From Actinacidiphila yeochonensis CN732 (GTDB lineage Bacteria; Actinomycetota; Actinomycetes; Streptomycetales; Streptomycetaceae), in assembly GCF_000745345.1 (NCBI RefSeq), contig NZ_JQNR01000005.1:4650001-4714000 (forward strand): a stretch of 64,000 nt of DNA. The letters are read 5' to 3'. Under the pieces are notes generated by a model, which was given only the letters and a program-made list of their open reading frames with translations, searched no databases and had not been told where the DNA came from. Shown here piece by piece: positions 27,700 to 37,030 of this stretch. The stretch's first letter is position 1. Every line of letters starts with the position of its first letter. A program made the translations under genes and the position numbers.

Positions 27700-28725
27700 T
27701 CACAGGACGCACTCGGCCTCGGTGTACCGCTCGGCCGGCACGGTCTTGAGCTGCTCGACCGCCTCGGCGAGCGGGACGAGGGAGATCTCGGTGCCGCGCA
27801 GCGCCGTCATCATGCCGAACCGGCCGCTGTGCACGGCCTCCACCGCGTGCCAGCCGAACCGGGTGGCCAGCACCCGGTCGTAGGCGGTCGGGGTGCCGCC
27901 GCGCTGGACGTGGCCCAGTATCACCGGCCGGGCCTCCTTGCCGAGGCGCTGCTCCAGCTCCACCGACAGCTGGTTGGCGACCCCGGAGAACCGCTCGTGG
28001 CCGTAGACGTCGGTCGGGCCGGAGGAGAACTCCATCGTGCCCTCGCGCGGCTTGGCGCCCTCGGAGACGACCACTATGGCGAACCGCTTGCCCGCCTCGA
28101 AGCGCTTGCCGACGACGTCGGACAGCTCCTGCACGTCGAACGGACGCTCCGGGACGACGATCGCGTGCGCGCCCGCGGCCATGCCGGAGTGCAGCGCGAT
28201 CCAGCCGGTGTGCCGGCCCATCACCTCGACGATCAGCACCCGCTGGTGCGACTCGGCGGTGGTCTTCAGCCGGTCCAGGGCCTCCGTGGCCACCGTGACG
28301 GCCGTGTCGAAGCCGAAGGTGACGTCGGTGGAGGCGATGTCGTTGTCGATCGTCTTGGGCACGCCCACGATGGGCAGGCCCGCGTCCGACAGCAGCCGGG
28401 CGGCCTTCAGCGTGCCCTCGCCGCCGATCGGGATGATCGCGTCCAGGCCCAGGTCGCGCACGTGGCCGCGGGCCTGCTCGACACCGCCTCGCAGGTGCGC
28501 CGGCTGGACCCGGGAGGACCCGAGGATGGTGCCGCCGCGGGCCAGGATGCCGCCCACGGCGTCCAGGTCCAGCTTGCGGTAGTCGCACTCCAGCAGGCCC
28601 TTCCACCCGTCGTGGAACCCGATGACCTCGTCCCCGTGGTCGACCACGGCGCGGTGCACCACGGAACGGATGACGGCGTTGAGTCCGGGGCAGTCCCCGC
28701 CGCTGGTCAGGACACCAATACGCAT
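27700..28725 (-). CDS. pfkA: 6-phosphofructokinase
   Basis: This 341-aa enzyme phosphorylates fructose 6-phosphate, the committed step of glycolysis. Motifs are TSGGDCPGLNAVIR, IPIGGEGTLKAA, GVPKTIDNDI, EVMGRHTGWIAL and LGHVQRGG. The residue following GGE is Gly, as in ATP-dependent enzymes, but PKTIDND carries the Lys seen in PPi-type enzymes; this mix is typical of actinobacterial group III ATP-PFKs. The ATG is preceded by GAGTAGCGAGAGCA, a weak ribosome site. Confidence 0.95.
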   Translation of the reverse strand: MRIGVLTSGGDCPGLNAVIRSVVHRAVVDHGDEVIGFHDGWKGLLECDYRKLDLDAVGGILARGGTILGSSRVQPAHLRGGVEQARGHVRDLGLDAIIPIGGEGTLKAARLLSDAGLPIVGVPKTIDNDIASTDVTFGFDTAVTVATEALDRLKTTAESHQRVLIVEVMGRHTGWIALHSGMAAGAHAIVVPERPFDVQELSDVVGKRFEAGKRFAIVVVSEGAKPREGTMEFSSGPTDVYGHERFSGVANQLSVELEQRLGKEARPVILGHVQRGGTPTAYDRVLATRFGWHAVEAVHSGRFGMMTALRGTEISLVPLAEAVEQLKTVPAERYTEAECVL

Positions 28726-28984
28726 TGCTCTCGCTACTCCCGCAACTCAACCGGAACTCAACCGGACGGCCGGACTCCGTCGTCCGGGTGGACCGCAGCA
28801 CAGCTTACCGAGCGGTCGCCGGACGCCTTCACTGCGACCGTAGTGCGGACACCTGGCGGACATCCGAAGGAAACCTGAACAGTGGGCGGCGCCGACCGGG
28901 GGCGGGGGTGGCCGCGACTCGGGACAGGTCGCCCACGGCCGCCGGAGCGTCTGGCGAAAGGCCAGTTCAGGGTGGTGGAAACAG
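28726..28984. other. Upstream region of pfkA
   Basis: This gap precedes pfkA and follows gatD. It contains a direct repeat of ACTCAACCGGA immediately upstream of the pfkA start (about 28743-28764). No clear -35/-10 pair was found, and no gene-like frame on either strand. Confidence 0.35.
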
Positions 28985-29022
28985 CGGCGGCGCCGGCCCC
29001 GGGAGGGGTGCCGGCGCCGCCG
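28985..29022. terminator. 13-bp-stem terminator after gatD
   Basis: A perfect inverted repeat (CGGCGGCGCCGGC at 28985-28997 with 29010-29022) lies 10 bp past the gatD stop. It fits the end of the murT-gatD unit. Confidence 0.7.
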
Positions 29023-29031
29023 TGGCGGGTG

Positions 29032-29760
29032 TCAGGCCGGCTGGACGGCAGCCGCGATGCGCTCGGCGCGCAGTGCCTCGAACCAGCGGTCGTCCACCGG
29101 CGGCAGCGCGTTGACGTCGAGGGCCAGCTTGATCAGCAGGTCCGCGATCTGCGGGTTGCGGGCCATCACCGGGCCGTGCATGTACGTGCCGAAGACGGTG
29201 TCGTTGAACGCGCCCTCGGTGCCGTCACCGGTGCCGTTGCCCCTGCCCACCCGCAGCCGGGCGAGCGGCCGGGCGGCGGGTCCGAGGTGGGTGACGCCCT
29301 GGTGGTTCTCGAAGCCGGTCAGCGGCGGCAGGTTGAGGTGCGGGTCGATGTCGGCGAGCACGTCGCCGACGCAGCGCTCACCCTCGCCGCGCACGCTGAC
29401 CACGTCCAGCAGGCCGAGGCCCGGCTCCGGGCGGCCGAGGTCGTTGATGAACTCGTGGCCGAGGATCTGGTAGCCGGCGCACACCGAGAAGACGATCGCG
29501 CCGTTGGCGACCGCCCGGTTCAGGCCGCCGTCGCGGCGCAGCCGCTCGGCCGCGAGCCGCTGCGGCCGGTCCTCACCGCCGCCCAGCAGGTAGATGTCGC
29601 CCGAGGTGGGGATGGGCTGGTCGGAGCGGACGTCGACCCGGGAGACGGGCACCCGGCGCATCTGTGCGCGGCGCTCGACCACCAGCGCGTTGCCCTGGTC
29701 GCCGTAGGTGCTCAGCAGGTCCGGGTAGACCCACACCAGGCGCAGGCTGGACTCACTCAT
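29032..29760 (-). CDS. gatD: Lipid II isoglutaminyl synthase, glutaminase subunit GatD
   Basis: GatD is a CobB/CobQ-like amidotransferase that supplies ammonia to MurT to amidate D-Glu in the peptidoglycan stem. It is 242 aa with the nucleophile in FSVCAGYQILG (about C94) and the catalytic His in TYMHGPV (about H195). It follows murT on the same strand with a 94-bp gap. The pair is essential or near-essential in Gram-positives that amidate lipid II. Confidence 0.93.
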   Translation of the reverse strand: MSESSLRLVWVYPDLLSTYGDQGNALVVERRAQMRRVPVSRVDVRSDQPIPTSGDIYLLGGGEDRPQRLAAERLRRDGGLNRAVANGAIVFSVCAGYQILGHEFINDLGRPEPGLGLLDVVSVRGEGERCVGDVLADIDPHLNLPPLTGFENHQGVTHLGPAARPLARLRVGRGNGTGDGTEGAFNDTVFGTYMHGPVMARNPQIADLLIKLALDVNALPPVDDRWFEALRAERIAAAVQPA

Positions 29761-29854
29761 TGCGTGCTTCTCCTCAAGCGCTGTCGGGGCGCTGCCGGCC
29801 GGCCGGGCCGGTTCCGGGGACGGGGTGCCCCAGGACCGGCCAGCCGGCCGCCGG

Positions 29855-31093
29855 TCAGTTGCCGACGGTGCGGCGCAGGTCCTGGAAGGCGGTGTAGTTG
29901 GCGATGACCTCGATGCGGCCGGGCGGGGAGGCGGAGACCGCCTCGGAGAGGCTGGAGCAGACCTGGAACTGGACCCCGGCCACCTCCAGCCGTACCGCCA
30001 GGTCCAGCTTGCGGTCGCCCAGCACCATCACCGGGTGGCCGGCCAGCCGGGTGTAGTCCACGTCCCACAGCCAGGAGGTGTCCGTGCCGTCCGCGCCGCG
30101 GGCGTTGACCGAGAGCACCACCGGCGTCGGCGGACCGTCGATCAGCGAGAACGTCTCCAGCCAGCCGGCCGGGTTCTTCGCCAGCAGCAGCCGCAGCTGC
30201 CGCTGCTGGTAGACGACCACGTCGTAGCGGCCGGCGACCGCCTGGACGTGGGACATCCGCTCCAGCGCCACCTTCGGGTCGACACCGAAGGCGGCGGCGA
30301 CGGCGGCGGACATCGCCGCGTTCGAGCGGTTGGCGCGGCCGGGCAGCTGGAGCTGGATCGGCCAGGCCACCCCGTGCGGGTCGACCACGTGGTCGTTGAC
30401 CATGCCCCAGGTCGGCATGGGGCGGCGGAAGCCGCACTCGCCGCAGAACCAGTCGTCGGCGGGGCGCTGGAGGACGCCGCCGCAGGACGGGCAGGACCAC
30501 GCGTCGTCCTTCCACGCCTGGCCGGCGGCGACCCACACCACCGTCGGGCTGGAGGAGGCGGCCCAGGTGATCAGCGGGTCGTCGGCGTTGGCGATGACGA
30601 TCGCGTCGGTGCCGGCCAGGCCCTCACGCCACTTCTCGGCGAGCATCCGGGTCTCGGCGGCTCGGTCGAGCTGGTCGCGGGAGAGGTTGAGCAGCGCGAT
30701 GGCCTTCGGCGAGACGTCCCGGGCCACGCCGGCCAGGTACTTCTCGTCGACCTCGATGACGCCGAAGCGCGCCTCGGAGCCGCCGGCCAGCGCCGAGGTG
30801 ATGCCGGCGGGCATGTTGGCGCCCAGCGCGTTGGACACCACGGGCCCGCCGGCCCGCAGCGCCTCTGCGATCAGCCGTGTCGTGGTGGTCTTGCCGTTGG
30901 TGGCCGAGACCAGGACGACGTCCAGGTGGCGGGCGAGCCGTGCCAGCAGGTCAGGGTCGAATCTGAGGGCGACCTTGCCGCCGATCACCGATCCGCTGCC
31001 CTTTCCCGCCGCGCGGGACACCGCCGCCGCGGCCTTGCCCGCCGTCACGGCCAGCTTGGCCCGTGGCGACAGCGGCTCCGAGTTGCCTGCCAT
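29855..31093 (-). CDS. murT: Lipid II isoglutaminyl synthase, ligase subunit MurT
   Basis: This 412-aa Mur-ligase-like enzyme has the ATP motif SATNGKTTTTRL, then VIEVDE and LNLSRDQLDR, and a zinc ribbon inserted in the central domain (CPSC and CGEC around residues 195-220). The C-terminal DUF1727 domain contains LLLAKNPAGWLET. It activates the D-Glu alpha-carboxylate for GatD-derived ammonia. It is divergent from the deformylase gene. Confidence 0.94.
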   Translation of the reverse strand: MAGNSEPLSPRAKLAVTAGKAAAAVSRAAGKGSGSVIGGKVALRFDPDLLARLARHLDVVLVSATNGKTTTTRLIAEALRAGGPVVSNALGANMPAGITSALAGGSEARFGVIEVDEKYLAGVARDVSPKAIALLNLSRDQLDRAAETRMLAEKWREGLAGTDAIVIANADDPLITWAASSSPTVVWVAAGQAWKDDAWSCPSCGGVLQRPADDWFCGECGFRRPMPTWGMVNDHVVDPHGVAWPIQLQLPGRANRSNAAMSAAVAAAFGVDPKVALERMSHVQAVAGRYDVVVYQQRQLRLLLAKNPAGWLETFSLIDGPPTPVVLSVNARGADGTDTSWLWDVDYTRLAGHPVMVLGDRKLDLAVRLEVAGVQFQVCSSLSEAVSASPPGRIEVIANYTAFQDLRRTVGN

Positions 31094-31263
31094 CGTCTCG
31101 TCTTCCTCCTCGACTCCGACCGCGAAACCGCCGTGGCGCGCCCGGTCCTGTTCTACCCGGGCGGGCCGTCCGGCCGGCGGCGCGCTCCGATCGCGCCCAG
31201 CTTATCGACTTCCGGCCCCCCAGCCGCACGGTACCGCCCCGAACAGCACATACGCTGACACCC

Positions 31264-31833
31264 ATGCGACCCAGCGGCATACCCGGCAGCAAGGGCACCG
31301 TCCATCCCGTACGGCGGTTCGGCACCCCGGCGCTGCACGTTCCCGGCGCGGAGGTACCCGAGTTCGGGGCGCCCCTGGCCCAGCTGGTGGAGGACCTGTT
31401 CGCCTCCATGTACGCGGCCGGCGGGGTGGGACTGGCCGCCGGGCAGATCGGCGTGTCCCTGCGCGTGTTCGTCTACGACTGCCCCGACGACGAGGACCGG
31501 CGCCACCTGGGCCACCTCGTCAACCCCGGCCCGCTGCGCACCGGCGGCGTGGAGGTCACCGGACCGGAAGGGTGCCTGTCGCTGCCGGGCCGGGAGTTCG
31601 GCACCCGGCGGTCGGACGAGGCCGAGCTCGACGGGTTCGACGCGTACGGCCGCCCGGTCACCGTGGCCGGCACCGGCTTCTTCGCCCGCTGCCTCCAGCA
31701 CGAGTACGACCACCTCGGCGGCACCGTCTACACCGACCGGCTGACCGGGCCGCGCCGGCTGCGCGCCCGCTGGGCCGAACGGGGCTGGGCCGGGCCGGGC
31801 CGAGGCGCCGGGGAGGCGCCGCCGCGGTCGTGA
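31264..31833 (+). CDS. def: Peptide deformylase
   Basis: All three motifs of this metalloenzyme are intact in 189 aa: GVGLAAGQIG, EGCLSLPG (metal Cys about 104) and QHEYDHLGG (HExxH-type, about H146). It removes the N-formyl group from nascent proteins. Streptomycetes carry several def copies; this one has an 18-residue Gly/Arg/Pro tail. The ATG lacks a clear ribosome site. Confidence 0.92.
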   Translation: MRPSGIPGSKGTVHPVRRFGTPALHVPGAEVPEFGAPLAQLVEDLFASMYAAGGVGLAAGQIGVSLRVFVYDCPDDEDRRHLGHLVNPGPLRTGGVEVTGPEGCLSLPGREFGTRRSDEAELDGFDAYGRPVTVAGTGFFARCLQHEYDHLGGTVYTDRLTGPRRLRARWAERGWAGPGRGAGEAPPRS

Positions 31834-31889
31834 GGCCCGCCTCCGGCGGGCCCCCGGGCCGTGGGTGCCGCCGGGGGAGCCCGGAGGCG

Positions 31890-32537
31890 TCACAGGCCGG
31901 GGCTGCCCGAGCGGTCGTCCACCTGCGCCAGCCGCCCCCAGAGCAGGTCGGCCAGGGTGCGCACCAGGTCGTCGCGGGAGCAGGGCCGCTCGCTCAGCCA
32001 CCAGTCGCCGGCCGCGTACATCATGCCGACGACTCCGTGGCCCCACACCAGGGCGGTCTGCCCGGCGTCCGGGCCCAGGTCAAGCCGCTCGGCGATGGCC
32101 TCGGCCAGGTCCTCGCCCATCCGGCGCAGCAGCGGCACCTGGTGCCGTCCGACGTCGAAGCCCTTCTCGCCGTCGGCCGCCGGGGTCTCCGCCGGGTGCA
32201 TCAGGAAGCGGTAGACCTGCGGGTTCGTCTCGATGGCCGACAGGTAGGCGTGCAGGGTGGCCTCGACCCGGTCCCGCCGGTCGCCGGGGGAGTCCAGCGC
32301 GGCGCGCAGGGTGGCCAGCAGCGCGTCGGTGTGGCGCTTGGCCAGTGCCCGGTACAGGCCGGACTTGTCGCCGAAGTGCCGGTACAGGATGGGCTTGGTG
32401 ATGCCGGCCTCGGCGGCGATGGCGTTCATCGACGCCTCGGGGCCGTCGCGCAGCACCACGCGTTCCGCGGCCTCCAGCAGTTGGGTACGCCGCCGCTGCG
32501 CCGCTGTCCGCTGGTCCTGCCGCTGCCCGGTCTCCAC
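31890..32537 (-). CDS. TetR-family transcriptional regulator
   Basis: The protein is 215 aa. The N-terminal HTH reads LLEAAERVVLRDGPEASMNAIAAEAGITKPILYRHFGDKSGLYRAL. The ligand domain contains GHGVVGMMYAAGDWWL, as in actinobacterial regulators of fatty-acid genes. The GTG start follows GGGGAGGCACGC. It is divergent from an acyl-CoA dehydrogenase gene and probably represses it, with an acyl-CoA as likely effector. Confidence 0.87.
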   Translation of the reverse strand: METGQRQDQRTAAQRRRTQLLEAAERVVLRDGPEASMNAIAAEAGITKPILYRHFGDKSGLYRALAKRHTDALLATLRAALDSPGDRRDRVEATLHAYLSAIETNPQVYRFLMHPAETPAADGEKGFDVGRHQVPLLRRMGEDLAEAIAERLDLGPDAGQTALVWGHGVVGMMYAAGDWWLSERPCSRDDLVRTLADLLWGRLAQVDDRSGSPGL

Positions 32538-32697
32538 CGCGTGCCTCCCCGGTCTCCGGTCCGGGACGGCCCGCGCGTACCCCGCGCTCCGGCCGCCCGG
32601 GTGCCTGTCGTTGCCGTCGTCCCTGCTCCTGGTCCTGGGCGCAACGTAACACCCCGCGCTGGGGCGACCTGCGGCGCGGCCTCGGGCAACCAGCGAG

Positions 32698-32720
32698 TTG
32701 ACATCTCCTACCGAACGGTA
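32698..32720 (+). promoter_or_regulatory. -35 box and TetR-type palindrome before the acyl-CoA dehydrogenase gene
   Basis: TTGACA at 32698-32703 is followed by TACCGAACGGTA (32709-32720), a perfect 5+2+5 palindrome lying in the promoter spacer. A related half, GCGGTTACCGC, lies about 10 bp further on. The -10 box is poorly defined. The site suits the neighbouring TetR protein. Confidence 0.6.
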
Positions 32721-32763
32721 ACAGACTGCGGTTACCGCAAGTAACTGGCACGTGGAGGGGACG

Positions 32764-34002
32764 ATGGGCGAGTTCTCGTTCGAGCTCAACGAGGAGCAGG
32801 AGTCGGTGCGCGACTGGGTCCACGGCTTCGCCGCCGACGTGATCCGCCCGGCCGCCGCCGAGTGGGACGAGCGCGAGGAGACACCCTGGCCGGTGATCCA
32901 GGAGGCGGCCAAGATCGGCCTGTACTCGCTCGACTTCTACGCCCAGCAGTACTTCGACCCGACCGGCCTGGGCATCCCCATGACGATGGAGGAGCTGTTC
33001 TGGGGTGACGCGGGCATAGCCCTGTCCATCGTCGGCACCGGCCTGGCCGCGGTCGGCGTCCTCGCCAACGGCACCGACGAGCAGATCGGCACCTGGGTGC
33101 CCCAGATGTACGGCGACGCCAACGACGTGAAGGTCGCCGCGTTCTGCTCCTCCGAGCCCGACGCCGGCTCGGACGTCGCCGCCATGCGCACCCGCGCCGT
33201 CTACGACGAGGCCAAGGACGAGTGGGTGATCAACGGCACCAAGACCTGGGCCACCAACGGCGGCATCGCCAACGTGCACGTGGTCGTCGCCGTGGTCGAC
33301 CCGGAGCTCGGCAGCCGCGGGCACGCCTCGTTCATCGTGCCGCCCGGCACCAGGGGGCTCTCCCAGGGGCAGAAGTTCAGGAAGCACGGCATCCGCGCCT
33401 CGCACACCGCCGAGGTCGTCCTGGCGGACGCGCGGGTGCCCGGCCACTGCCTGCTCGGCGGCAAGGACCGGCTCGACGAGCGGCTGGCCCGCGCCCGGGA
33501 GCGGGCCGCGGCAGGAACCGCCGGCGGCGGGGAGCGGGTGAAGAACGCGGCGATGGCCACCTTCGAGGCGTCCCGCCCGGCCGTCGGCGCGATGGCCGTG
33601 GGCACCGCCCGCGCAGCCTACGAGTACGCCCTGGACTACGCCAGGACGCGCAGCCAGTTCGGCCGACCGATCATCGACAACCAGGGCGTCGCCTTCCAGC
33701 TCGCCGACATGCGCACCCAGATCGACGCGGCCCGGCTCCTGGTGTGGCGGGCCTCCTGGATGGCCGTCGCCGGGCGGCCGTTCACCTCGGCCGAGGGGTC
33801 GATGTCCAAGCTCTTCGCCAGCGAGACGGCGAAGAAGGTCACCGCGCAGGCCGTCCAGATCCTCGGCGGCAACGGCTTCACCCGCGATTACCCGGTGGAG
33901 CGCATGCACCGCGACAGCGCTATCTACACGATCTTCGAGGGGACCAGCGAGATCCAGCGGCTGGTCATCGCCCGCACGCTGGCCGGCCTGCCGATCCGCT
34001 GA
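32764..34002 (+). CDS. Acyl-CoA dehydrogenase
   Basis: This 412-aa FAD enzyme oxidises acyl-CoA thioesters. Visible blocks are FCSSEPDAGSDVAAMRTRA, INGTKTWATNGG, FGRPIIDNQGVAFQLADM and ILGGNGFTRDYPVERMHRD, then IFEGTSEIQRLVIAR with the usual catalytic Glu position. A 25-residue charged insert (about residues 235-260, KDRLDERLARARERAAAG) is unusual. The ATG follows GTGGAGGGGACG. It probably acts in fatty-acid or branched-chain catabolism under the divergent TetR. Confidence 0.92.
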   Translation: MGEFSFELNEEQESVRDWVHGFAADVIRPAAAEWDEREETPWPVIQEAAKIGLYSLDFYAQQYFDPTGLGIPMTMEELFWGDAGIALSIVGTGLAAVGVLANGTDEQIGTWVPQMYGDANDVKVAAFCSSEPDAGSDVAAMRTRAVYDEAKDEWVINGTKTWATNGGIANVHVVVAVVDPELGSRGHASFIVPPGTRGLSQGQKFRKHGIRASHTAEVVLADARVPGHCLLGGKDRLDERLARARERAAAGTAGGGERVKNAAMATFEASRPAVGAMAVGTARAAYEYALDYARTRSQFGRPIIDNQGVAFQLADMRTQIDAARLLVWRASWMAVAGRPFTSAEGSMSKLFASETAKKVTAQAVQILGGNGFTRDYPVERMHRDSAIYTIFEGTSEIQRLVIARTLAGLPIR

Positions 34003-34103
34003 ACGGGACGGCCGGCCCCGCCCTGCCGCGGCCCGGTGCGGTGTCCGCCCGTCGCCCGCCCGGGGCGTCCTGGCCGTCCCGGGCGGACGGGCGGCGCGGG
34101 CGG

Positions 34104-34247
34104 TCAGTCGTTGCGGTAACCGCGCAGCAGGAACCAGCCGAGCAGCGCCGCTCCGATGACGGAGACAGCGAGCACGGTGCGCATCACCGGGCCCGGCCCG
34201 GCCGACTGGCTGACCGCGAGGGCCGTCAGCGCGTGGTGGATCTGCAT
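34104..34247 (-). CDS. 47-residue single-pass membrane protein
   Basis: A short frame begins with ATG at 34247 after AGGAGTTGCC, a near-ideal ribosome site. It encodes a 47-aa protein with an N-terminal polar stretch (MQIHHALTALAVSQ), one hydrophobic segment (VLAVSVIGAALLGWFLL) and a basic tail ending RGYRND. It is not similar to anything I recognise. Ribosome site, helix and codon bias support it being real. It is convergent with the acyl-CoA dehydrogenase gene. Confidence 0.62.
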   Translation of the reverse strand: MQIHHALTALAVSQSAGPGPVMRTVLAVSVIGAALLGWFLLRGYRND

Positions 34248-34495
34248 GGCAACTCCTTCTGCTGGACGCCCCAGCGTAGCCCCGCCTCCCTCGCCGTCCG
34301 CCGCAGGGGTGCGGCGAGTCGCCGCGGGCCGTCACGGGCTTCGCGCGTTCCTGCCGGGGGCCGAGCGGGAGGGGTGGGGGAGGGGTGCGGTAGTCGAGCG
34401 GGAGGGGCGCGGATCGGGCCGACGTGACGCCGGACACGTCGCTCGGTGCTTCCGACCCCTCACACCACGGGCCCCGGGTCTGCTTCAATATGGGC

Positions 34496-34624
34496 ATGGC
34501 CAGCAGCAAGCACACCGGGACGGGGCGCGAAGACCTCGAACCCTTCTGGCCGTCCCGGCAGGAGCACCACTTCGACCGCTGGTGTCGCCGCGCGTCCACC
34601 GCGCGGAACCACGCCGCCCGCTGA
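34496..34624 (+). CDS. Small basic hypothetical protein
   Basis: A 42-aa frame starts at ATG 34496 (an ATG two codons earlier is possible). It is polar, with SKHTGTGREDLEPFWPSRQ and FDRWCRRA, rich in Trp, His and Arg, unlike the Ala/Pro/Arg noise of non-coding frames here. There is no ribosome site, but CAATAT ends 4 bp before the ATG, which could make the mRNA leaderless. The function is unknown. Confidence 0.45.
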   Translation: MASSKHTGTGREDLEPFWPSRQEHHFDRWCRRASTARNHAAR

Positions 34625-34741
34625 CCCTCCGCCGCCCCGGCCCCTTCTCCCGCCGGGCGTGCCTTGTCAGCACCGCAAGTCGGCCCCCGTTCCGCGCACT
34701 CCGGAGTCCTCAACGGCCCCTCGCGCGAAAGAGCCCACGCC

Positions 34742-35377
<636 letters not shown>

Positions 35378-35383
35378 ACCGCC

Positions 35384-35429
35384 GCCGCTGGGGCGGAGGT
35401 TCCCGTGCCGGAGCCGCCGCCCCAGCGGC
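35384..35429. terminator. 13-bp-stem terminator after the winged-helix gene
   Basis: GCCGCTGGGGCGG (35384-35396) pairs perfectly with 35417-35429 across a 20-nt loop, starting 7 bp after the stop codon. Confidence 0.7.
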
Positions 35430-35574
35430 AACTCCGTGCGTACGGCGACCGGTTCGGATCGAAGGACGCCAAGAGGAGGTCGACCGCTGGGGCGTTCGGG
35501 GTCCGGGCCGAACCAGGCGGAGGCGAGCACCGGCGACGGCGCGCGCGGTCCACGGCGGCTCCCCGCGCCCCGCG

Positions 35575-36765
35575 CTACCGGCGGAGGCCGACCTGGACGA
35601 CGGCGTGGCGGCCGTTGGTCCGCCACGGAGTCCCCGAGCCGTCGAGTCGCGCCAGGGTGGCGGCGTCGACGCCGACGACCACGTCCGATTTCAGCGTTCG
35701 CAGCGCGGTGACGGACGACGGGAAGTGGCCGACCGTCGCGGTGAAGGGCGTGGTCGGCGGCCAGAGCCGGTCGCCCACCAGGCGGCGGTAGTTGAGGTCC
35801 CCCTTGAGGATCGTCATCACGGCACCGGTGAACTCGGCCCGCAGGTCCGCGGGCATGTCGTGGAACGGCAGCGGGGCGGAGAGGAACGGGTGCGACCGGA
35901 CGACGAGCGCGCCGTCGTTCATCGCCTGCCACAGTCGCCCGCCGACCCCCTCGGCGGCCTCGGAGGAAGCGGCGCGCAGGCGTACGACGGAGGCGAGTAC
36001 GTCGGCCATCGTGGCGTCGGACACGTAGTACGGCTGGGGCTTCACGTACAGGACGACCTGAGCCGCCAGGGTGCGGCTCAGGAGGTGGTCGATCAGCACC
36101 AGGTCCGGCAGCAGCTCCCGGCCGGCGTTGTCCGCGACGACGCACACCCGTCCGCCGCTGGTGCGGTCCAGCTCGTCCCAGAGCGTCGCGCTCTCGTCGG
36201 CGACAAGGTCGGACGCGATCGGCCCGCCGGCCTCCGCGGTGATCCGGAAGCTGAGGTCCGCGCGGTTGCCCCAGAGGGCGGAGGACAGCAGTGCCCTCGC
36301 CCGCCGAGGGTCCGGCAGGCCGTCGAGCCTGCTCAGGGCGGCCAGTTCGTCGTCCACCGCCGTCCCGGCCAACTCCGCGTTCTTGAACGGTGCGAAGGGG
36401 TCGATCCCCTGCCAGGCGCCGGGCCGGAAGTACCCGATGGCCTCCAGCAGCCTGCGGTAGAAGTAGCTCTCCGCCCACAGGAACGGCGCCTCGTCCCACG
36501 GCCGACCCCACAGGCCCTGTCCCCACTCCAGCCACTGGGCGTGGTCGTGGGCGCTCTCCGCCAGCGGTTCCAGGACGCCGGTGATGCTCTCCGCCAGCAG
36601 CCGCTCCACCTCTGCCCGCTCCGCGGGGCCGTACGGCAGCGCGCCGAGGACCTGCTCGACGAGTCTCGGGTGGCGCTCGTGGAACACGCCCCAGGCGAAG
36701 GACCCGGGGACATCGCTGTGGATCACGGGTGCGGTTGGCACGTGGGGGCTCGTCTCTCTCGTCAT
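35575..36765 (-). CDS. DUF89 / ARMT1-like damage-control phosphatase family protein
   Basis: The protein is 396 aa. RVCVVADNAGRELLPDLVLIDHLL holds the Asp/Asn metal-binding signature of DUF89; VVLYVKPQPYYVSDATMADV and TILKGDLNYRRLVGDRLWP (GDxNY) are the other family blocks. DUF89 enzymes are metal-dependent phosphatases thought to remove damaged or excess phosphometabolites such as fructose 1-phosphate. The ATG at 36765 starts MTRETSPHVPTAP. It stands alone between convergent and divergent unrelated genes. Confidence 0.8.
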   Translation of the reverse strand: MTRETSPHVPTAPVIHSDVPGSFAWGVFHERHPRLVEQVLGALPYGPAERAEVERLLAESITGVLEPLAESAHDHAQWLEWGQGLWGRPWDEAPFLWAESYFYRRLLEAIGYFRPGAWQGIDPFAPFKNAELAGTAVDDELAALSRLDGLPDPRRARALLSSALWGNRADLSFRITAEAGGPIASDLVADESATLWDELDRTSGGRVCVVADNAGRELLPDLVLIDHLLSRTLAAQVVLYVKPQPYYVSDATMADVLASVVRLRAASSEAAEGVGGRLWQAMNDGALVVRSHPFLSAPLPFHDMPADLRAEFTGAVMTILKGDLNYRRLVGDRLWPPTTPFTATVGHFPSSVTALRTLKSDVVVGVDAATLARLDGSGTPWRTNGRHAVVQVGLRR

Positions 36766-37030
36766 CGGTGGGTGGTGGGGCCGCTGGTGGGTCCGCCGGC
36801 CGAGCCGCCGGGACGGCCGGGCCACGGCGCTGCCGGGCCGGCGGCGCCGCCTACCAGGATGGGCCCGCATCCGCGCCGGCCGCTCGGTCCGGCGTGGCGG
36901 CCGCGCGATGTCGCCGGGCCGGCCCCGCCGGGCGACTCACCGGTCCCCGACGGTCCTCGGCCGACGCCGCCGCCGGACGCACGCCTGCCCCTGTGCCCGG
37001 ACGTGTCGCGGAGGGGGAGCCGACGGGTCG

